Shown here piece by piece: positions 10,100 through 22,065 of a stretch of DNA of 64,000 nucleotides. The notes beneath the pieces were generated by a model. That model was not told the origin of the DNA. It saw only the letters and a program-made list of their open reading frames with translations, and did no database searches. Position 1 is the first letter of the stretch. Each line of letters begins with the position of its first letter. This DNA comes from Symsagittifera roscoffensis. Taxonomy: Eukaryota; Xenacoelomorpha; Acoela; Convolutidae. The translations under genes were made by a program, and so were the position numbers. The DNA is taken from positions 29,366,776-29,430,775 of the forward strand of contig NC_087069.1 of assembly GCF_963678635.1 (NCBI RefSeq), in the 5' to 3' direction.

Positions 10100-11850
10100 A
10101 TCTAAAAAATTCCAAGGATTTTGACTCGAATACATGATGAAGGGACTCATGACTGTAACCTCGGTTACTATGATACTTTTGACCTTCTGATTACCATTAA
10201 AGACGGTGGAAAGAAAGGCGGCAAACATTAAAATTGGCGCAACATTGAAGTTATTACGCCTAATTCGCAGTATTTAGAAGGCCAGAAAGTTAGCTGCGAT
10301 GTAACAGCAGCTTCCTGCGTTGTTTCTTACCAGGCAAATCTAACAGACGAAGTGTTAACAGTAGATTTCGAATCTTTTTTAAATGAAAAGGTTGCAGAAT
10401 TGCAAAACTGGGCCAATATGGGAGTGTACACGGGTGGTGAAGACAAAGGACAGCATTATGTGTACTCAGATGAGTTTGTACTGATAAAAATGGCCAGAAA
10501 AAAGCACGACTTGTTGCTAAAGAATTTGAAGATTTTGAGTTGTCTCGGCCTGAAAAACAGTCGCCTACCTGTACTCGTGAAAGTATCAGGATTATGTTGC
10601 TTTGTTGAAGCATCAAAAAGTGGCAGTTAAAATTGTTGGGTATAGAAAGCGCCTTTCTCCGCTTCACGGACCGTGTTCTTGCGACCGCCAAGAAGTAAAG
10701 ACCTTGCTGTTATGACGTTTAAACAAGATTGCTTATGGCTTACAAGATGCGTCCTTAAAATGGTATGAAAAATTGCAGAAATGCGTTCTACAAACCGGCT
10801 GCAAAAATTCAGTGCTCGACCGGTCGTTATTTTTATTTTTCGAAGGAAACCTTCTTTCCGGATTGCTTGGAGTTCATGTAGACGAATTTTTATAGGCAGG
10901 AACGGCGAGTTTTAAAGGCAGAGTTGTTGAGGTCTATCCTCGGAATTGAAAGTTGGGAGCAAGGAATTCAATACCAAGACCAAATACCAATACCGAACTG
11001 TATCATCAGTACCAATGCCAACACCAATACCAAACCCAGTCAATACTTTGTTACAATACCAAAAAAATTTTGCAAAAGTTTTGAAAACTCGTGTTAGCAA
11101 AAATCACAAAACGTTTAAAACACGAAACATTTTGGGTAGATCTCAATCGAATCCCCTTGAAAAATTAATTTTACAATGATTTTTGTGATCTGAGACAATT
11201 CTTATTTGTCATTTGTCTTTTACTGTCAATAGCTTAACGTCAATTTGCAATAATTATTCACCTTATGCGCTGTCTTTGCTGAACAAAGTGATAAAACATG
11301 CTAAATATGAGCATATTGACATAAGATTTCCGACAACCATGAAACTTGAGACTCTGCAAGACGTTTGCTTCACAGACGCTTCGTTTGGCAACGTAAAAAA
11401 CGGAGGATGTCGAGGGGGTTACATCATATGTGTTGCCAATAATTCGGGAGTTTGCGCTTCTCTTAGTTGGTCATCAAAGCGTATCCGACGGCTTGTCAAG
11501 TCTACACTGGCTGCTGAAACATTGGCACCAATAGACGGCCTAGACACAGCAATTTTTATTCGCCAAATACTGACAGAACTCCTCTACCAACGTATTGATT
11601 ATAGAATTCCAATATTGTGATTTATTGACAACAACCACCTGTCAGTAGCGTTGAAGTCTAAAAAAGACGTTACGGAGAAGTGTTTGCGTTTAGAAATAAA
11701 TCTTGAAAATATTGTGAAGGAAAACGTAAGTGTTGTGGGTGTCCACAAAGAATCAACTCGCAGATATATTGACTAGTGTTTCAGTGAGCCTTTTGCAAGA
11801 AGTTTGTGCTATATTACTCCTCAGATCAGTCCTGCCTTCCATTCTGTAGA
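10100..11850 (+). pseudogene. Degenerate Ty1/copia-type retrotransposon pol (RT and RNase H)
   Basis: Fragments occur in the expected copia order. First comes a linker like the pre-RT region (LNEKVAELQNWANMGVYT, 10380-10440). RT pieces follow: SPTCTRES, then WQLKLLGIESAFL at ~10618-10655, then AYGLQDASLKWYEKL at ~10735-10780, then HVDEF near 10875. RNase H is the ORF at 11213-11620, with FTDASFG, WSSKRIRR and STLAAETLA. After it come DNNHLSVALKS and, out of frame, TKNQLADILT at ~11745-11780. Several frameshifts and stops interrupt it, and a ~200-bp low-complexity insertion splits RT from RNase H. No LTRs were identified. Confidence 0.7.
10965..11065 (+). repeat. Degenerate ACCAAT/ACCAA hexamer tract
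   Basis: Repeated CCAATACC and CCAACACC-type units lie between the RT and RNase H parts of the copia fragment. They do not align with any part of pol and look like an inserted simple-sequence expansion. Confidence 0.5.
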
Positions 11851-12290
11851 TCTTGTGCTTTGAAATGTGTTTACACGTTTTCTCTACGTTTTAACGGTCT
11901 TTTTATGAATAATATTAGTTCGGAGCCGTTGTGAAAAGTCAGTATGTGGCATTTTCAGCAATTAGTAATCTATTCATTCGATTGGCCAATCACGGCTATG
12001 CTAGAATCAGTTTCGTGGAGCGCTGACGCTTCATTTGATGTGCTTTACGCTCTATCGCGATAACGCTGTATTGCGATATCGTTAAAATATTTAAAATGAA
12101 CGGTAGATTGAAGAGATTTTTGCTGAAAAGTAAATTGCAAACGTTTTCCCAACTATGTGCATCGTCAGGATTTTTACAATGAACTAATCTAAAAAACAAT
12201 AAAGCATCAATTTACAAATGTTATTTTCAATAATTCAAATACATGGTTCTAAACCATCATGTGAAAAAACTAGCCAATCACAGTTGACTT
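11851..12290. other. Non-coding gap
   Basis: AT-rich sequence between the copia remnant and the TCTA microsatellite. Nothing recognisable on either strand. Confidence 0.4.
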
Positions 12291-12295
12291 CTAAA

Positions 12296-12298
12296 TTA

Positions 12299-12352
<54 letters not shown>
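12296..12352 (+). repeat. (TCTA)n microsatellite at the presumed 5' end of Helitron-like copy 1
   Basis: About 13 tandem TCTA units are followed by TCTATCGATTATTTAA and then CACGTGAC. Copy 3 of the same element starts with a shorter TCTATATCTATATAATAT and then CACGTGAC, so the array may be an expanded 5' terminus of the element rather than independent DNA. Confidence 0.6.
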
Positions 12353-13631
12353 CTATCGATTATTTAATTGGCGTTTCACGTGACACATGTTTAAGAAGTC
12401 CCTATGTTGACGTGTTAAAGAAGTCCCTATTTTTGCATGTTTAAGTTTTTTCAACGTTTTTTTTTGCATATTTAACGAAAATATTTTTGCAAGTTTAAGC
12501 TATACCGTAGGTTAAAATGCTTAAGAAATTTCATTTGGCTCATGTTTAAGTCTGTTGGTCTCTTAAAAGGCCGAAAAATTGCAAGATTTGAAAATTTTTA
12601 TATATACATACGTTCTATACATTCCTATATAGTGGGGCGCTGTTAAGTACATTTAGGGGTTGCAAATCTGGCGTTCAAGTATGACTGCTCAAATCCTTAT
12701 TTTGTTCGAGATATGGCGCTTTTATGATTTTTTTAATTTTTTCAAAAAACCTAGAATGAAAAAACCCAACCAAACTTGAATTTTGAACACTATAGTGAGG
12801 TGCTGTCAGGGTACATTCAGGGGTTGCAAGTCTGGCGTCCAAGTATGACTGCTCAAACCTTTTTGGTTTTCGAGAAACTGCGTTTTTTATGATTTTTTCT
12901 TTTTTTTTCAAAAAAACTTAGATATAAAAAAAAAATTAACCGAACTTTAATTACTCAACCATATAGTGGGGTGTTGTCAGGGTATATTCAGAAGATACAA
13001 ATCTGAACTACATTTATGACAGCTCAAATTCTTTTGGTTTTGGAGAAACTGCGTTTTTGTGATTTTTCCATTTTTTTAAAAATCTTAGATATAAAAAAAT
13101 TAACCGAACATCAATTTCTCAAGCCTATAGTGGGGTGCTGTCAGGGTGAAATCAGAGGTGGCAAAGTTGGAGACCTGGTATGACTGCTCAAATCCTTTTG
13201 GTTTTCGAGAAACTGCGTTTTTTATGATTTTTTCATTTTTTTTTTTCAAAAAAACCTAAACGTAAAAAAAGTTAAGCGAACTTCATTTTCTGAACCCTAT
13301 AGTTGGATGATGTCAGGGTACATTCAGGCGTTGCAAATCTGGAGTCCGAGTTTAACTGCTCAAGTCCTTTTGGTTTTCGAGATATGGCGTTTTTTTATGA
13401 TTTCATGTTTTTTCTCCAAAAATTTAGATATAAAAAAACTTAGATGTAAAAAAAGTTAACCTAACTTCAATTTCTCAACCTTATAGTGAGGTGCTGTCAG
13501 GGTACATTCAGGGGTTGCAAATCTGGAGTCCACTTTTGACCGCTCAAATCCTTTTATTTTTCTAGATCTTTGGTTTGTCTGTTTTCTGAAGACTTGGTTT
13601 TGTAGCACCGGAGGTGCGATTGACTCGCTAG
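12296..13631 (+). mobile_element. Helitron-like non-autonomous element, copy 1, with ~170-bp tandem array
   Basis: After a 5' leader shared with copies 2 and 3 (GTTTAAGCTATACCGTA at ~12494), about six diverged units of 160-180 bp follow. Recurring phrases are GGGTGCTGTCAGGGTAC, GGGTTGCAAATCTGG, GACTGCTCAAATCCTTTT and TTTTCGAGATATGGCG (starts near 12632, 12790, 12962, 13125, 13302 and 13480). The 3' end is a perfect hairpin GCACC-GGA-GGTGC (13605-13617), then ten bases, then CTAG (13628-13631) followed by T. Helitrons classically have a 5' TC, a hairpin ~10 nt before CTRR, and insertion between A and T; the sequence fits all three. No Rep/helicase gene is present, so it must be mobilised in trans. 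Confidence 0.65.
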
Positions 13632-14716
13632 TTAAGATTAAAATACTTTTAACCTCTAAAACTAATTGAACGTTTTAAAATTAATTTGTCTGGAAGTTTC
13701 GAGTCTTAATTTTGTTTTAGTGTGTGTATTCTTCATTTCGAAATAAAAAATCAGTCCCGTAGAAGCCAGATTAAGGTCACCGGTGGGCGCGCTATGCGCG
13801 CGTCGACGGTTCGCGGCAAAAACCGGCTCTAAATTTCCTATAGAGTCCTACCCTTTGGTGGCAAGCTCACAACACGTTGGCGCGGCTGCGGTGATCACTA
13901 TTCTGCAGCTTGAGTTTATGCTGGTTGAACAGTAAACAATCAATCCATAAATTCGCTGACTCAAATTTCAACCAATCAGAATTCAAAAAGATAAATTTTG
14001 GAACTTTTTGGGAGCTATGACTATCAGAACCTATGGGAATTCACTTGATTTAGACATGTGCGTTTTACCAAAAATATTTTGGGACTAAATTCTCAGTGTT
14101 AACTCCCTGCTCCTAAACTCATCGCGCGTGTTCAAGCGCGGTTTCTCTTTCCTGATATGTATTGCCTCTATTGTTAACTATTTTGTTTGGTTGTTTGACC
14201 TATATTTTCCCAACTAAGATCTGCGCTATTTCCCTCAAGTTGGCATTGCTGAAGGTGGAGGCCTACCGGTGAGTCTGCTTTCTTATGCTCCTCAATTCTA
14301 GTGGTCAAATAAGAACGGTAGATTGTTGATCTTGTTTTCTTGTTGTATTCTTGTTAAATCGATATGTTTTTTTTTGTGTGTATGTTTGTAGTACTGAAGC
14401 ATATCAGCTGGTGGGTTTTAGTACAGTCTTTTATCTTCATTCGTTTTATCAACAACGACAATAGTTGCTGAATCAAATATGGTAACTCTGGCATCGATGG
14501 TTGTCACCAATCTCACTTTTCTGACCTAATGGTCGATCTGCCTTTCGCCCATTTTTTAAAGCTTCTTTAAGTTTGAAAGGTCAATTAAAGTGGGCCTTTC
14601 CGTCATGCGACGGTACGTACACAGGTTGGATAGGGCCGTACCAACACTATATAAATACATCGACAAAATTTTATGAATATATCAAGTCAATTTAAATGCA
14701 TCAAGAGAATTGTCAA
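13632..14716. other. Non-coding gap with GC-rich palindrome and a possible leader exon
   Basis: A GCGCGC-TAT-GCGCGC palindrome lies at ~13788-13803. Near 14235-14270 a stretch ends in CCTACCG followed by GTGAGT, a strong 5' splice-site consensus on the plus strand. It could be a 5' leader exon of FAM136A, whose coding exon begins 2 nt after an acceptor at 20765, but there is no direct support. No ORF was recognised. Confidence 0.3.
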
Positions 14717-17700
14717 TTAAAATCTACCCTCCTTGATTACAGCACAGACAGAATTGTCTATGTTGGATGTAAATTTAAGTTTTCTGCACCCCCTAAGGCA
14801 GAGGATTGCACTCCTCAGAAGTGCAAAACTTGTTATTGTTCTTATATTGTGTATTGCGTTCGAGTATGATTCGTTCCGTTTTTCGCTTAGTTTCTCTGCC
14901 TGTTTCTGGATGGTTATTGTAGAGCCCAGAGCTGCACCTCCGGTACACGCAAAAATTAGTGGAACAAAGCTAATGTGTTCCACATCTAGAATTCTTTGTT
15001 GGTATTTTAAAGTTTTGACACTCTCATGATATTTGTAGGCGTCAGATATAATTTTAGGGCAAGTTTTAGCATGAGGTTTGAAAATTTTTACATCAAAAAA
15101 GGTCGGCTGAATCGGCTTCCCCATAGTCCATTTGCCTCGATGTCAAGTCGAGCGTCATCTTCAATAGTGGTTGTTTTGGTTGTGGAAGCTTTCGCCTTCC
15201 AACGATTGAAGTTTCGGCTCTATTTCAACATCATGGCATACTTTGTCCAGGAGTGTCGCAAAGTTATCGCGAATTTCATTATGTTTTAGGTGAGTTTTAG
15301 TATATCCACCTTTGGGACAGTGTAAAGAGTGGGTCAGTGTGAACGGTTCTCCATATGGGTATGTATATGGGGTGTTTAGTGGTTCCCATCCATATCTCAG
15401 ATGTAATCCATCTTTAAATTTTGATTTGTTGGGGGGAAAAATTGTATTTTTTAGGGGTAGCACGCTTAGCCAATTCAATGCTCCTTTCTGTGACGCTAGA
15501 TTTATTGTCAATTTTTTCACTGATTAGCATTTTTCCATAATTTTAGTCTTTTTTTGAGAGTATGATATTCTGCTTCTTAGTTTTGATGTTTCTATTTATC
15601 AGAGTTTGTTCCGTTTCAGCTATTTCTGGATCACTGTTTTCTAGCGGATCACAAATGGCTCGTGACGATTCATAGTTTTTGGGAAAAGCCGTGTTACTGA
15701 GGAGGTCTAATCCTCCCATTCTTAGTAATAAAGCAAAAAGGTTGCGATCTTCATCGGTTATATAGCTTTTACCAGTATTACTAGGAAGTAGCTGCTGTCT
15801 TATGTTTTTCTCAATTTCATCCATTTTCTTAAATGCTTCCGTAGTTGTTGTGGTTAAAGAGCTCAATTTATTTCGAACTCTCTTTGTAAAGCAGTAGTAC
15901 GCATTTTGTGGTGATGTTTGAGCTATTTTGGAAAGCTTTTCAGTTAGGGTAGCGTTCTTTTCATTTTCTCTTTCCATGTACTTACCGCATGCTGATGGTG
16001 TTCCTATAACCGATCCAAGTAATGTTTGTGCCTTCGAATACTTTTATGGCGCTTTCACGACAGTTTTCTTTTACTATGAGTTGACACTTGGAGGCTTCAC
16101 ATTGTATCCGAAAGACTTTCCGTCTAGATTGTCCTGACGGAGACATCTAGGTTGTCCAGTATTCCGCGTAGACTCTTTAGATCACCTGCAGCGCTTCCGT
16201 CATCTGCGTACCATTTTTGGGTGACATTTGGTTTTTGCAGGAGCTCAATCAGTGTGATTATCTTAATTCCGTACATAGCCATTGCGAGGGGATCACCTTG
16301 CGTTGTGCCTTCGGTAGATGTCAAAACCGTGTTATTGACATATAAATTTGAGGGATGTTTATATGAGTTGGCCAGCGGATGATGTAGTGCCGGACAAAGG
16401 ATTTCTACATTCTGTAGAGCAAAATTTCTATTGAGCGAGGTGAAGGCGTTTTCTGCATCGATAAGTAGTATGGCGTCCGTTTGCGGTTTCTCAAACTCGT
16501 TCCTCAAGCTGTGGATAGCATGTTCGATTCCACACTTCTGGCCTAAGCAGAGTTGGAAATTTTTTCCGAGATTTTTAAGGTCTGATTTTATACATTGGGC
16601 GGTTGTTTTGCCAATTATTTTTCTCAGAACCTCTCCTATACCAATGGGCTGTACCCTGAATTTTTGTCCAGAGGTATCAGGCGAAACAAGTTGTACGCCA
16701 ATAAGTTTTCATGGCGGACAACTTTACTTGCTATTGTGTAGGATAGTTTAGCAATTGTTTTGCAACGCTCAATGGATGTCTGGTTGAAGTGAGTTAATAT
16801 CCTTCTCCATTCGCATGCATCTAGACCTGAGGGACCGTGACTTCCGTGCGTTTTCAGGGTTGATTTTCGAAATGATTTGGCGTTAATTTGTTTGAAAATA
16901 GAGGGGTGGTATGGCATTGTGTCTTCACTTCAGTTATATAGTTAGTGTTCGCTGTTTTGGCTGGGGAGTGTTTTTCGTTCAGGATACTAAGGACTGTTTT
17001 TCCTTCAATGAATTCGTTTAGGGGAAGTACTCCTTCTATTTTTTTGTCTGAAAGGCAGCCAATGGCAGGAGATATTTTTTCGATACTCATTACTTTTTTG
17101 AATTGTTTAAGCTTCCTCGTTTACTTCGGACTTCTTCTGTTTTGGATGTCTAATTTGGAGAGCTTTCGCTTCAGTGAAAAATTCGCCTAATAGGCCTTGC
17201 TTCCATAAAATTTTGGAATTTGATCCGTTCGTTTCTGATTTAGTTTTGGGGAGCAGCAGATGTGGGAAAATCATTGCTGCTTCCATTGCGACGTTAGAAT
17301 TTGGTCTTTCTTCTTCTAATGACAACAGCTGCTGGTTCAGTAATTCTAAGAACTGGAAAGCGGGCTTGTTCTTGCTTAGAACTATGAAGCGCTGTTTCCA
17401 ATTAACTACATTCTTGTATATTTCATTCATTTTAATTTCAAGTTCTTGGTCGATAAGTTTTCAGGGGGCTGTAGTGATTGCTGGGGGTGATGGATAAGAT
17501 TGTGTTGCGTTGGGCAGTGCGTTTTTCAGGTATTGCCGGCGATGTTCCTTTCGAGTTGTGACGGGGCTGTGCTTGTCGGTCTGTTGGTGGAGTTGGGCAC
17601 TTTTGCAAAGTTCTCGGGGTGCATTGTATGCAGGAGAACCCATCGTAATAAAATTTGCTGCTCTGTAGCCCGCTACATGAGACCTGGATGTATGCTTTGC

Positions 17701-18336
17701 AAATGACACACCATATTCCTCCTTTTCTGAGGTGGCGTTTGCAAATATGGCAGTTCGTTTGATCGGTCAAACATTGGCAGCGAGGAGGATAACTTTATGG
17801 TGAATATTTACAAGTTAGCTGAGCGAGCAATAAACTGAAAATTTTTTTGCCATAAAAAGAAAATTGAATACCATCTTTACAAAACATATTAGCACTAAAA
17901 TTAACGTTTAGGTTGGGGAAATAATTCGAATTCTTGAGTGGTAAAATCAATTAATAGGGCGAAACAAAAAGTATTTTACAGCACCAAGTTTTCTGTTTAT
18001 AAAGTGATTATTTGCAGAGAGGATGGTTTTGGGGATAATAAGCACATTTGGGTTGAACTTATGAATTATCAAATCTATTAAAAAACTCCAATCATTAGCA
18101 AAGTCTGAAAACGTAGACGAGTTATCCTTAAAGCCGGCTACTATGGTAACACAGTTCAGTTTCTGTGAGGGGTAGCGCGAGACAGCAGCGGCAAGGTCGG
18201 CTAGCTTTGTACCTCTGTACGAGTGAATCGTGGCTCCGACATCTTTGGGGCTGCAGTACTTGGTCCTTGAGGTTCCTACTATCAATTTCCTGCTCCACTT
18301 GGGTAGCCACTTCGGCCTGTAATTCAACACGGACAT
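14717..18336 (-). mobile_element. Degenerate non-LTR retrotransposon with SGNH-like domain, zinc finger, RT and nuclease-like tail
   Basis: Read on the minus strand from 18336 down, pieces appear in a sensible order. First is an SGNH-like segment (18336-17947: IVGTSRTKYC, HSYRGTKLADL, IVAGFKDNSS). Next is a PHD-like zinc finger (17770-17438; CHIC...CVIC...CIQC). A helical linker follows (17430-17107). RT fingers (16917-16636) carry HGPSGLDACEWRRIL and FRLIPLDKNSG. RT palm (16507-16124) carries ILLIDAENAFTSLNR, TTQGDPLAMAMYG and WYADDGSAAG. Pieces at 15977-15543 and 15520-15161 end with HCPKGGYTKTHLKHNEIRD. The C-terminus (15124-14717) carries FFDVKIF, a possible D-x-K nuclease motif, and FACTGGAA. 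Frameshifts separate the pieces. YADD is intact but the element is dead. The clade is uncertain; restriction-like-endonuclease non-LTR elements are the best guess. Confidence 0.7.
17947..18336 (-). pseudogene. SGNH/GDSL-like domain of the minus-strand retroelement
   Basis: The 129-residue frame has block-I-like LIVGTSRTKY (GTS in place of GDS), a middle GATIHSYRGTKLADL segment, and VTIVAGFKDNSS where G-x-N-D is expected. The spacing fits an esterase-type domain, and such domains are known in ORF1 of some LINEs. The nucleophile-bearing and block-III positions are altered, so catalytic activity is doubtful. The same domain style appears independently in the 1-3.8 kb cassette. Confidence 0.5.
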
Positions 18337-18860
18337 TCACTAAACAGGGTACAAAAGAGACAAAACAAGATAAAGAATAGATTGTTAAATGGATTGTAGG
18401 GAAATGGAGTTTAAAAACAAATAACGAAAAAGAAATGAAAGCGATTACAACCTGGTTTTTGACGGGTGGAGATTCCGGCGGGGATGTCCGGGTAGAGGGG
18501 GTTTATCGCGGTTTGACGAGCTTGTCTCTAAACTACCGTACCGGGCCTTCTTCTTACAAGCGTACCATTAGCGTATCATATCACATGAAACTATTTATTA
18601 TGTTTATTACAACCATTAGGCTAATGCTAATCATTTGGGCATTTTTGTTATGTTTTCTTGATCTTGGATCATTGTTTAAATTGTAATAATTTCAATTCTG
18701 ATGATGCACCAAATGTGCGAAAACATTTGAATTGGGTTTTATAATCTCCTTAGTGGCTTCAGTTGGCTGCTTCTTGAAGAATAGCAAAACAATTGTACAT
18801 ACATGGGCGATGACCATGGGAGACTCTCCCTGTGCCCATCAATGATGGGCCGAATCCACA
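18337..18860. other. Non-coding gap, probably LINE 3'-tail sequence
   Basis: The last ~60 bases before the microsatellite (GGGAGACTCTCCC hairpin, then GATGGGCCGAATCCACAT) have the layout of the other LINE tails in this window: short hairpin followed by a trinucleotide repeat. No matching RT lies immediately upstream on this strand, so it could be a severely 5'-truncated copy. Confidence 0.35.
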
Positions 18861-18861
18861 T

Positions 18862-18862
<1 letters not shown>

Positions 18863-18918
<56 letters not shown>

Positions 18919-18919
18919 G
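18863..18919 (+). repeat. (TAC)n microsatellite
   Basis: About 19 uninterrupted TAC/ACT units. A shorter copy of the same triplet follows the intact LINE at 25782-25792, which suggests it is a retroposition tail. Confidence 0.85.
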
Positions 18920-20715
18920 ACATGCACCTGCCTATGATCAAAGAGCTACATCAAAGAACTAGATCAAATATCGATAAAGCCAATTTGTTTAATAAATTTT
19001 TTCAGTCAGTTTTTAGCCACTCCCTCTATCTAGGCAAGAATAACCCTTCTCATGAATGTAAAATAGCGAATTTCCATTTTACCGCAAAGGAAATCAAAAA
19101 AATCTTTGAAAAAAATCACTGTTGATCCAAAATATCAACAAAGCCAAAGAACCTGATAGCCTTAGGAAACATTCTTTTGAAAAAATTAAGCTATTCATCT
19201 CTGAATCCCTGTATCCCTGTATGTAATTGTTTAAAAATGTGTTTTTCCGTCAACATGGAAAATAAGCGAAATTGTTCCTATCTTCAAAGAGGGAGTTAAA
19301 CAACTTGTCTCAAACTACCGAACAATAAATCTGCTAACGGTTATCTCAATGGTGTTAGAAAAACTAATTTTCGATAAAATGTTTTCATCAGTAAAATTCA
19401 GCATCTCAAACTCACATCACGGCTTCCGACAAAAACGATCTACTGTTACAAACCTCATTGAGTATCTCCATGAGTTATATACTTACTATAATAACATCGA
19501 AACAAATTACCTGGCTTGCCTCTACCTAGATTTCCAAAAGGCATTCGACAAGGTGAATCACGCAATGATAATTGAAAAAATTAGGAGCTTTGGTTTCACA
19601 GGACAATGTTCAAATCTACTAAAAATTTATCTAACAGATAGAAAACAAACCGTTCGTATTGGGCAAGCAGTATCCGAGCCATTACCAGTACACAGTGGTG
19701 TGCCTCAGGGGCCAATTCTCGGACCTTTGATGTTTATTCTCTATATAACTGACCTACCAGATTGTGCAATGTTATCAAGTTTTGGCTACGCACGCGATTA
19801 CATATTATTTGCAATGACCCATTAATTTTAAATATCGATGCGAAGAGAATTTGGAATTGGTGTGTAAAAAATTCTATGGCAGTAATTGTGTCAAAAACAT
19901 AAATTTTCAGTGTGAAAGGAAATGCAAAAGCTGAAGTAAATGGAACTGTTCTTGAAGAAACAGCAGAAATGAAAGATTTTTGTCTTATAATCACTAGCAC
20001 ATTAAGTTGGACTGGAAATGCTACAAATAGATCTGACAAAGCTCTGAAGGATTTTTGCTCTGTGAAAAGAAACATGTCCAAAATAACAACAAAGGCCATG
20101 AAATTAAAATCATAGAAATCATATGTTGCACCTATTGTAAGTTATGGCTCATAATTATGGAAACTCTCAAAATATTTGAAAGTGTACAAAAGAAAGCAAC
20201 ATCATGGATATTGAGTCCAACTCAAGAATACAAAGATCGATTGATTTCCCTACATATCCTTTCTCTATCACTTTATCATGAATTACACATTCCACTGCTA
20301 CTGCACAAAATCCTAACTGGAAAAACTGACCTACAATGGAAAAAATTCATAAGTGTTAAGGAAAAAGGACAAACAAGATATTCGAGCATGAAAAAATACG
20401 AAAGAAAACAATTTCGACTGCAAAATCAGAGTCTGACTTTTTCCTGAGAGCCTGCTATATTACGAACGCCTTGAATGAACACCTCAAATTCGATGCCATG
20501 GAGCTCGAAAACATTAAAGAACTAATAACGAATGTTTTCTGGAGATTTTTTTGAGAAAAATTCAACGAAAACAATCCATGCTCGTGGAGAATTGACTGCC
20601 GAAGCATGAACTGTAAAACCATTAGAAAACTAAATTTTTAAAACTTTTGATTTGACAAAAACTGAAAGGGAGCTAACTCCCTTGGATTTATTTTTCCTAA
20701 ATTCTTGTTTATTAT
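18920..20715 (+). mobile_element. Degenerate LINE (non-LTR retrotransposon), RT region and 3' tail
   Basis: The region 18920-19125 encodes a pre-RT helix (DKANLFNKFFQSVFS). After frameshifts, 19230-19320 gives IVPIFKEG and VSNYRTINLL. The main piece (19349-19825) carries HHGFRQKRST, LDFQKAFDKVNH and SGVPQGPILGPLMFILYI. The YADD block is altered to YARD. Thumb and connection fragments continue to ~20640 (IMETLKIFESVQKKATSWI). The 3' end has a hairpin AGGGAG-CTAA-CTCCCT (~20669-20684) followed by an ATT-rich tail (~20715-20728). Multiple stops show that it is inactive. The layout is of the Jockey/CR1/L2 type. Confidence 0.75.
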
Positions 20716-20767
20716 GATTATTATTATTTGAAAACTTTTTCTTATGACGATCAAATTTATTTCAGAT

Positions 20768-21308
20768 ATGAGTTTTGAGTTCGAACAGTTCCAGCGCAAA
20801 ATTCAAACAAGTGTTGAAGACATGCTGGGCAGAATCGATCGCAGCTATTTGAGATCTATGCAGAGATCTGCTTTTTTGTGCAGTGCGAAATGCTGCGACG
20901 ATAAAAGTAGCACCGAAAGTGTACAGAGCTGTGTCGACAGATGTCAGGATCCTATTATGAATTCGCAGGTAAGTGTTTGATCATCGCTTAGATTTTAAGC
21001 GACTTACCAGGCACGGGATCGTAGGTAGATGGTACCTAAACGGAAGGGCCCCCTTTATAATTTACCTTTTTATTAAAATGTTTTAGAAACTTGTGGAATC
21101 TGAAGTACGCGACCTTCAAAACCGCTTGGCACGGTCTGTAGCTCAGTGTCAAGATAAAATCAAAGACAAATATGGATTTTCTGATAAAGTTGATCAAGCT
21201 GCTGCCAAACTGGAAATGGAGCAATGTGTTGTGGGAGCAGGAAACGAGCTTTTAAGTAGTCTACCAAGTATTGAAAAACGAATATCTAAAAACTTGCTTT
21301 CTTCATAA
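20768..21308 (+). CDS. FAM136A: FAM136A homologue, two exons
   Basis: The exons are 20768-20968 and 21087-21308, with a GT-AG intron in phase 0. They encode 140 residues, very close to the usual ~138 for this family. Exon 1 gives MSFEFEQFQRKIQTSVEDML..., with the conserved aromatic and cysteine pattern FLCSAKCCDD and CVDRCQ, the family's Cys-x3-Cys core. Exon 2 carries LQNRLARSVAQCQDK and MEQCVV. There the second members of the C-terminal cysteine pairs appear lost compared with vertebrates. FAM136A is a small mitochondrial protein of the intermembrane-space/twin-Cys style; its exact function is poorly defined. The ATG comes only 2 nt after a TTTCAG acceptor, so a 5' leader must be added by a distant exon or by trans-splicing. 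It is flanked on both sides by LINEs. Confidence 0.9.
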
Positions 21309-22060
21309 GAGAATTGAGATTGTTTTCCCAAGTTTTAGACTGAGAACCGAGCGCTATACGTACGACTTATCTATCAGGTCATGCAATTAACCCGTGCGAG
21401 AATGAGAACAGGAAATAGGATCTGACGGAAGATTGATCTAATATCCAACCGTATGGATAGAAATGATTACCCTTGCGATAAGCAATATTACTGCAATCGG
21501 ACACTAGACTTTGTCCCAGAGGACTCACCTCCTGTATCCTGGACTCACTCATATACTTCCTTTTTTGTAAATTATAATTCAATCAACCACCTGGTGCATA
21601 TGGCGAAGAGTGAACATATGGCGACTGCAAAGGCTTGTTGTTCAAATCCGACCGGAACCAGTTTTTTTTTGCAAAATCGGTGCTTTCGGGTTATCTTTAT
21701 TCCGTTTAATTTTGCCGGCTGAATTCCCGTAGGACCCACTCTTGACGACAAAACCCGGGAGTTCAATTGCACTCGGAATCTGATTTTTTCTTTGCAAACT
21801 GAAAATTTTTGGTCATTTTAGACTTTTTGTCTGTCTGCTTATTTTTGCCCGTAAGTTCCCGCAGAACGACTTTTTTGAAAGTTCGACTTCTTTCTAGCTT
21901 TCCGAAAGATCCACGTAAATTTTCTAATGTTCTAAGTTATTTAGTTCGGAATCTTTTTTTCCAATTTTTGATCGCGATATAGGAAGTTCAATTCATTTCA
22001 TTTCTTGTTAAAAAAGGCGAACTCAACTATTTATAAAAACTTATTAAATAGTTTCATATA
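21309..22060. other. 3' flank of FAM136A; mostly unrecognised DNA
   Basis: AT-rich sequence with no convincing ORF. Phrases near 21700-21870 (GAATTCCCGTAGGACC, GTAAGTTCCCGCAGAACG) repeat each other loosely and may be the edge of a dispersed repeat. Confidence 0.35.
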
Positions 22061-22065
22061 ACGTA

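Noticed and set aside
10946-11179. Thr/Pro-rich 77-residue ORF
   Set aside because: It is a translation of the ACCAAT low-complexity tract.
12600-13600. CRISPR-like or centromeric satellite array
   Set aside because: The units are long and diverged, in three separate loci with shared ends in a eukaryotic genome, so a mobile element with internal repeats explains them better.
18739-18927. Poly-valine ORF on the minus strand and poly-tyrosine ORF on the plus strand
   Set aside because: Both are products of the (TAC)n microsatellite.
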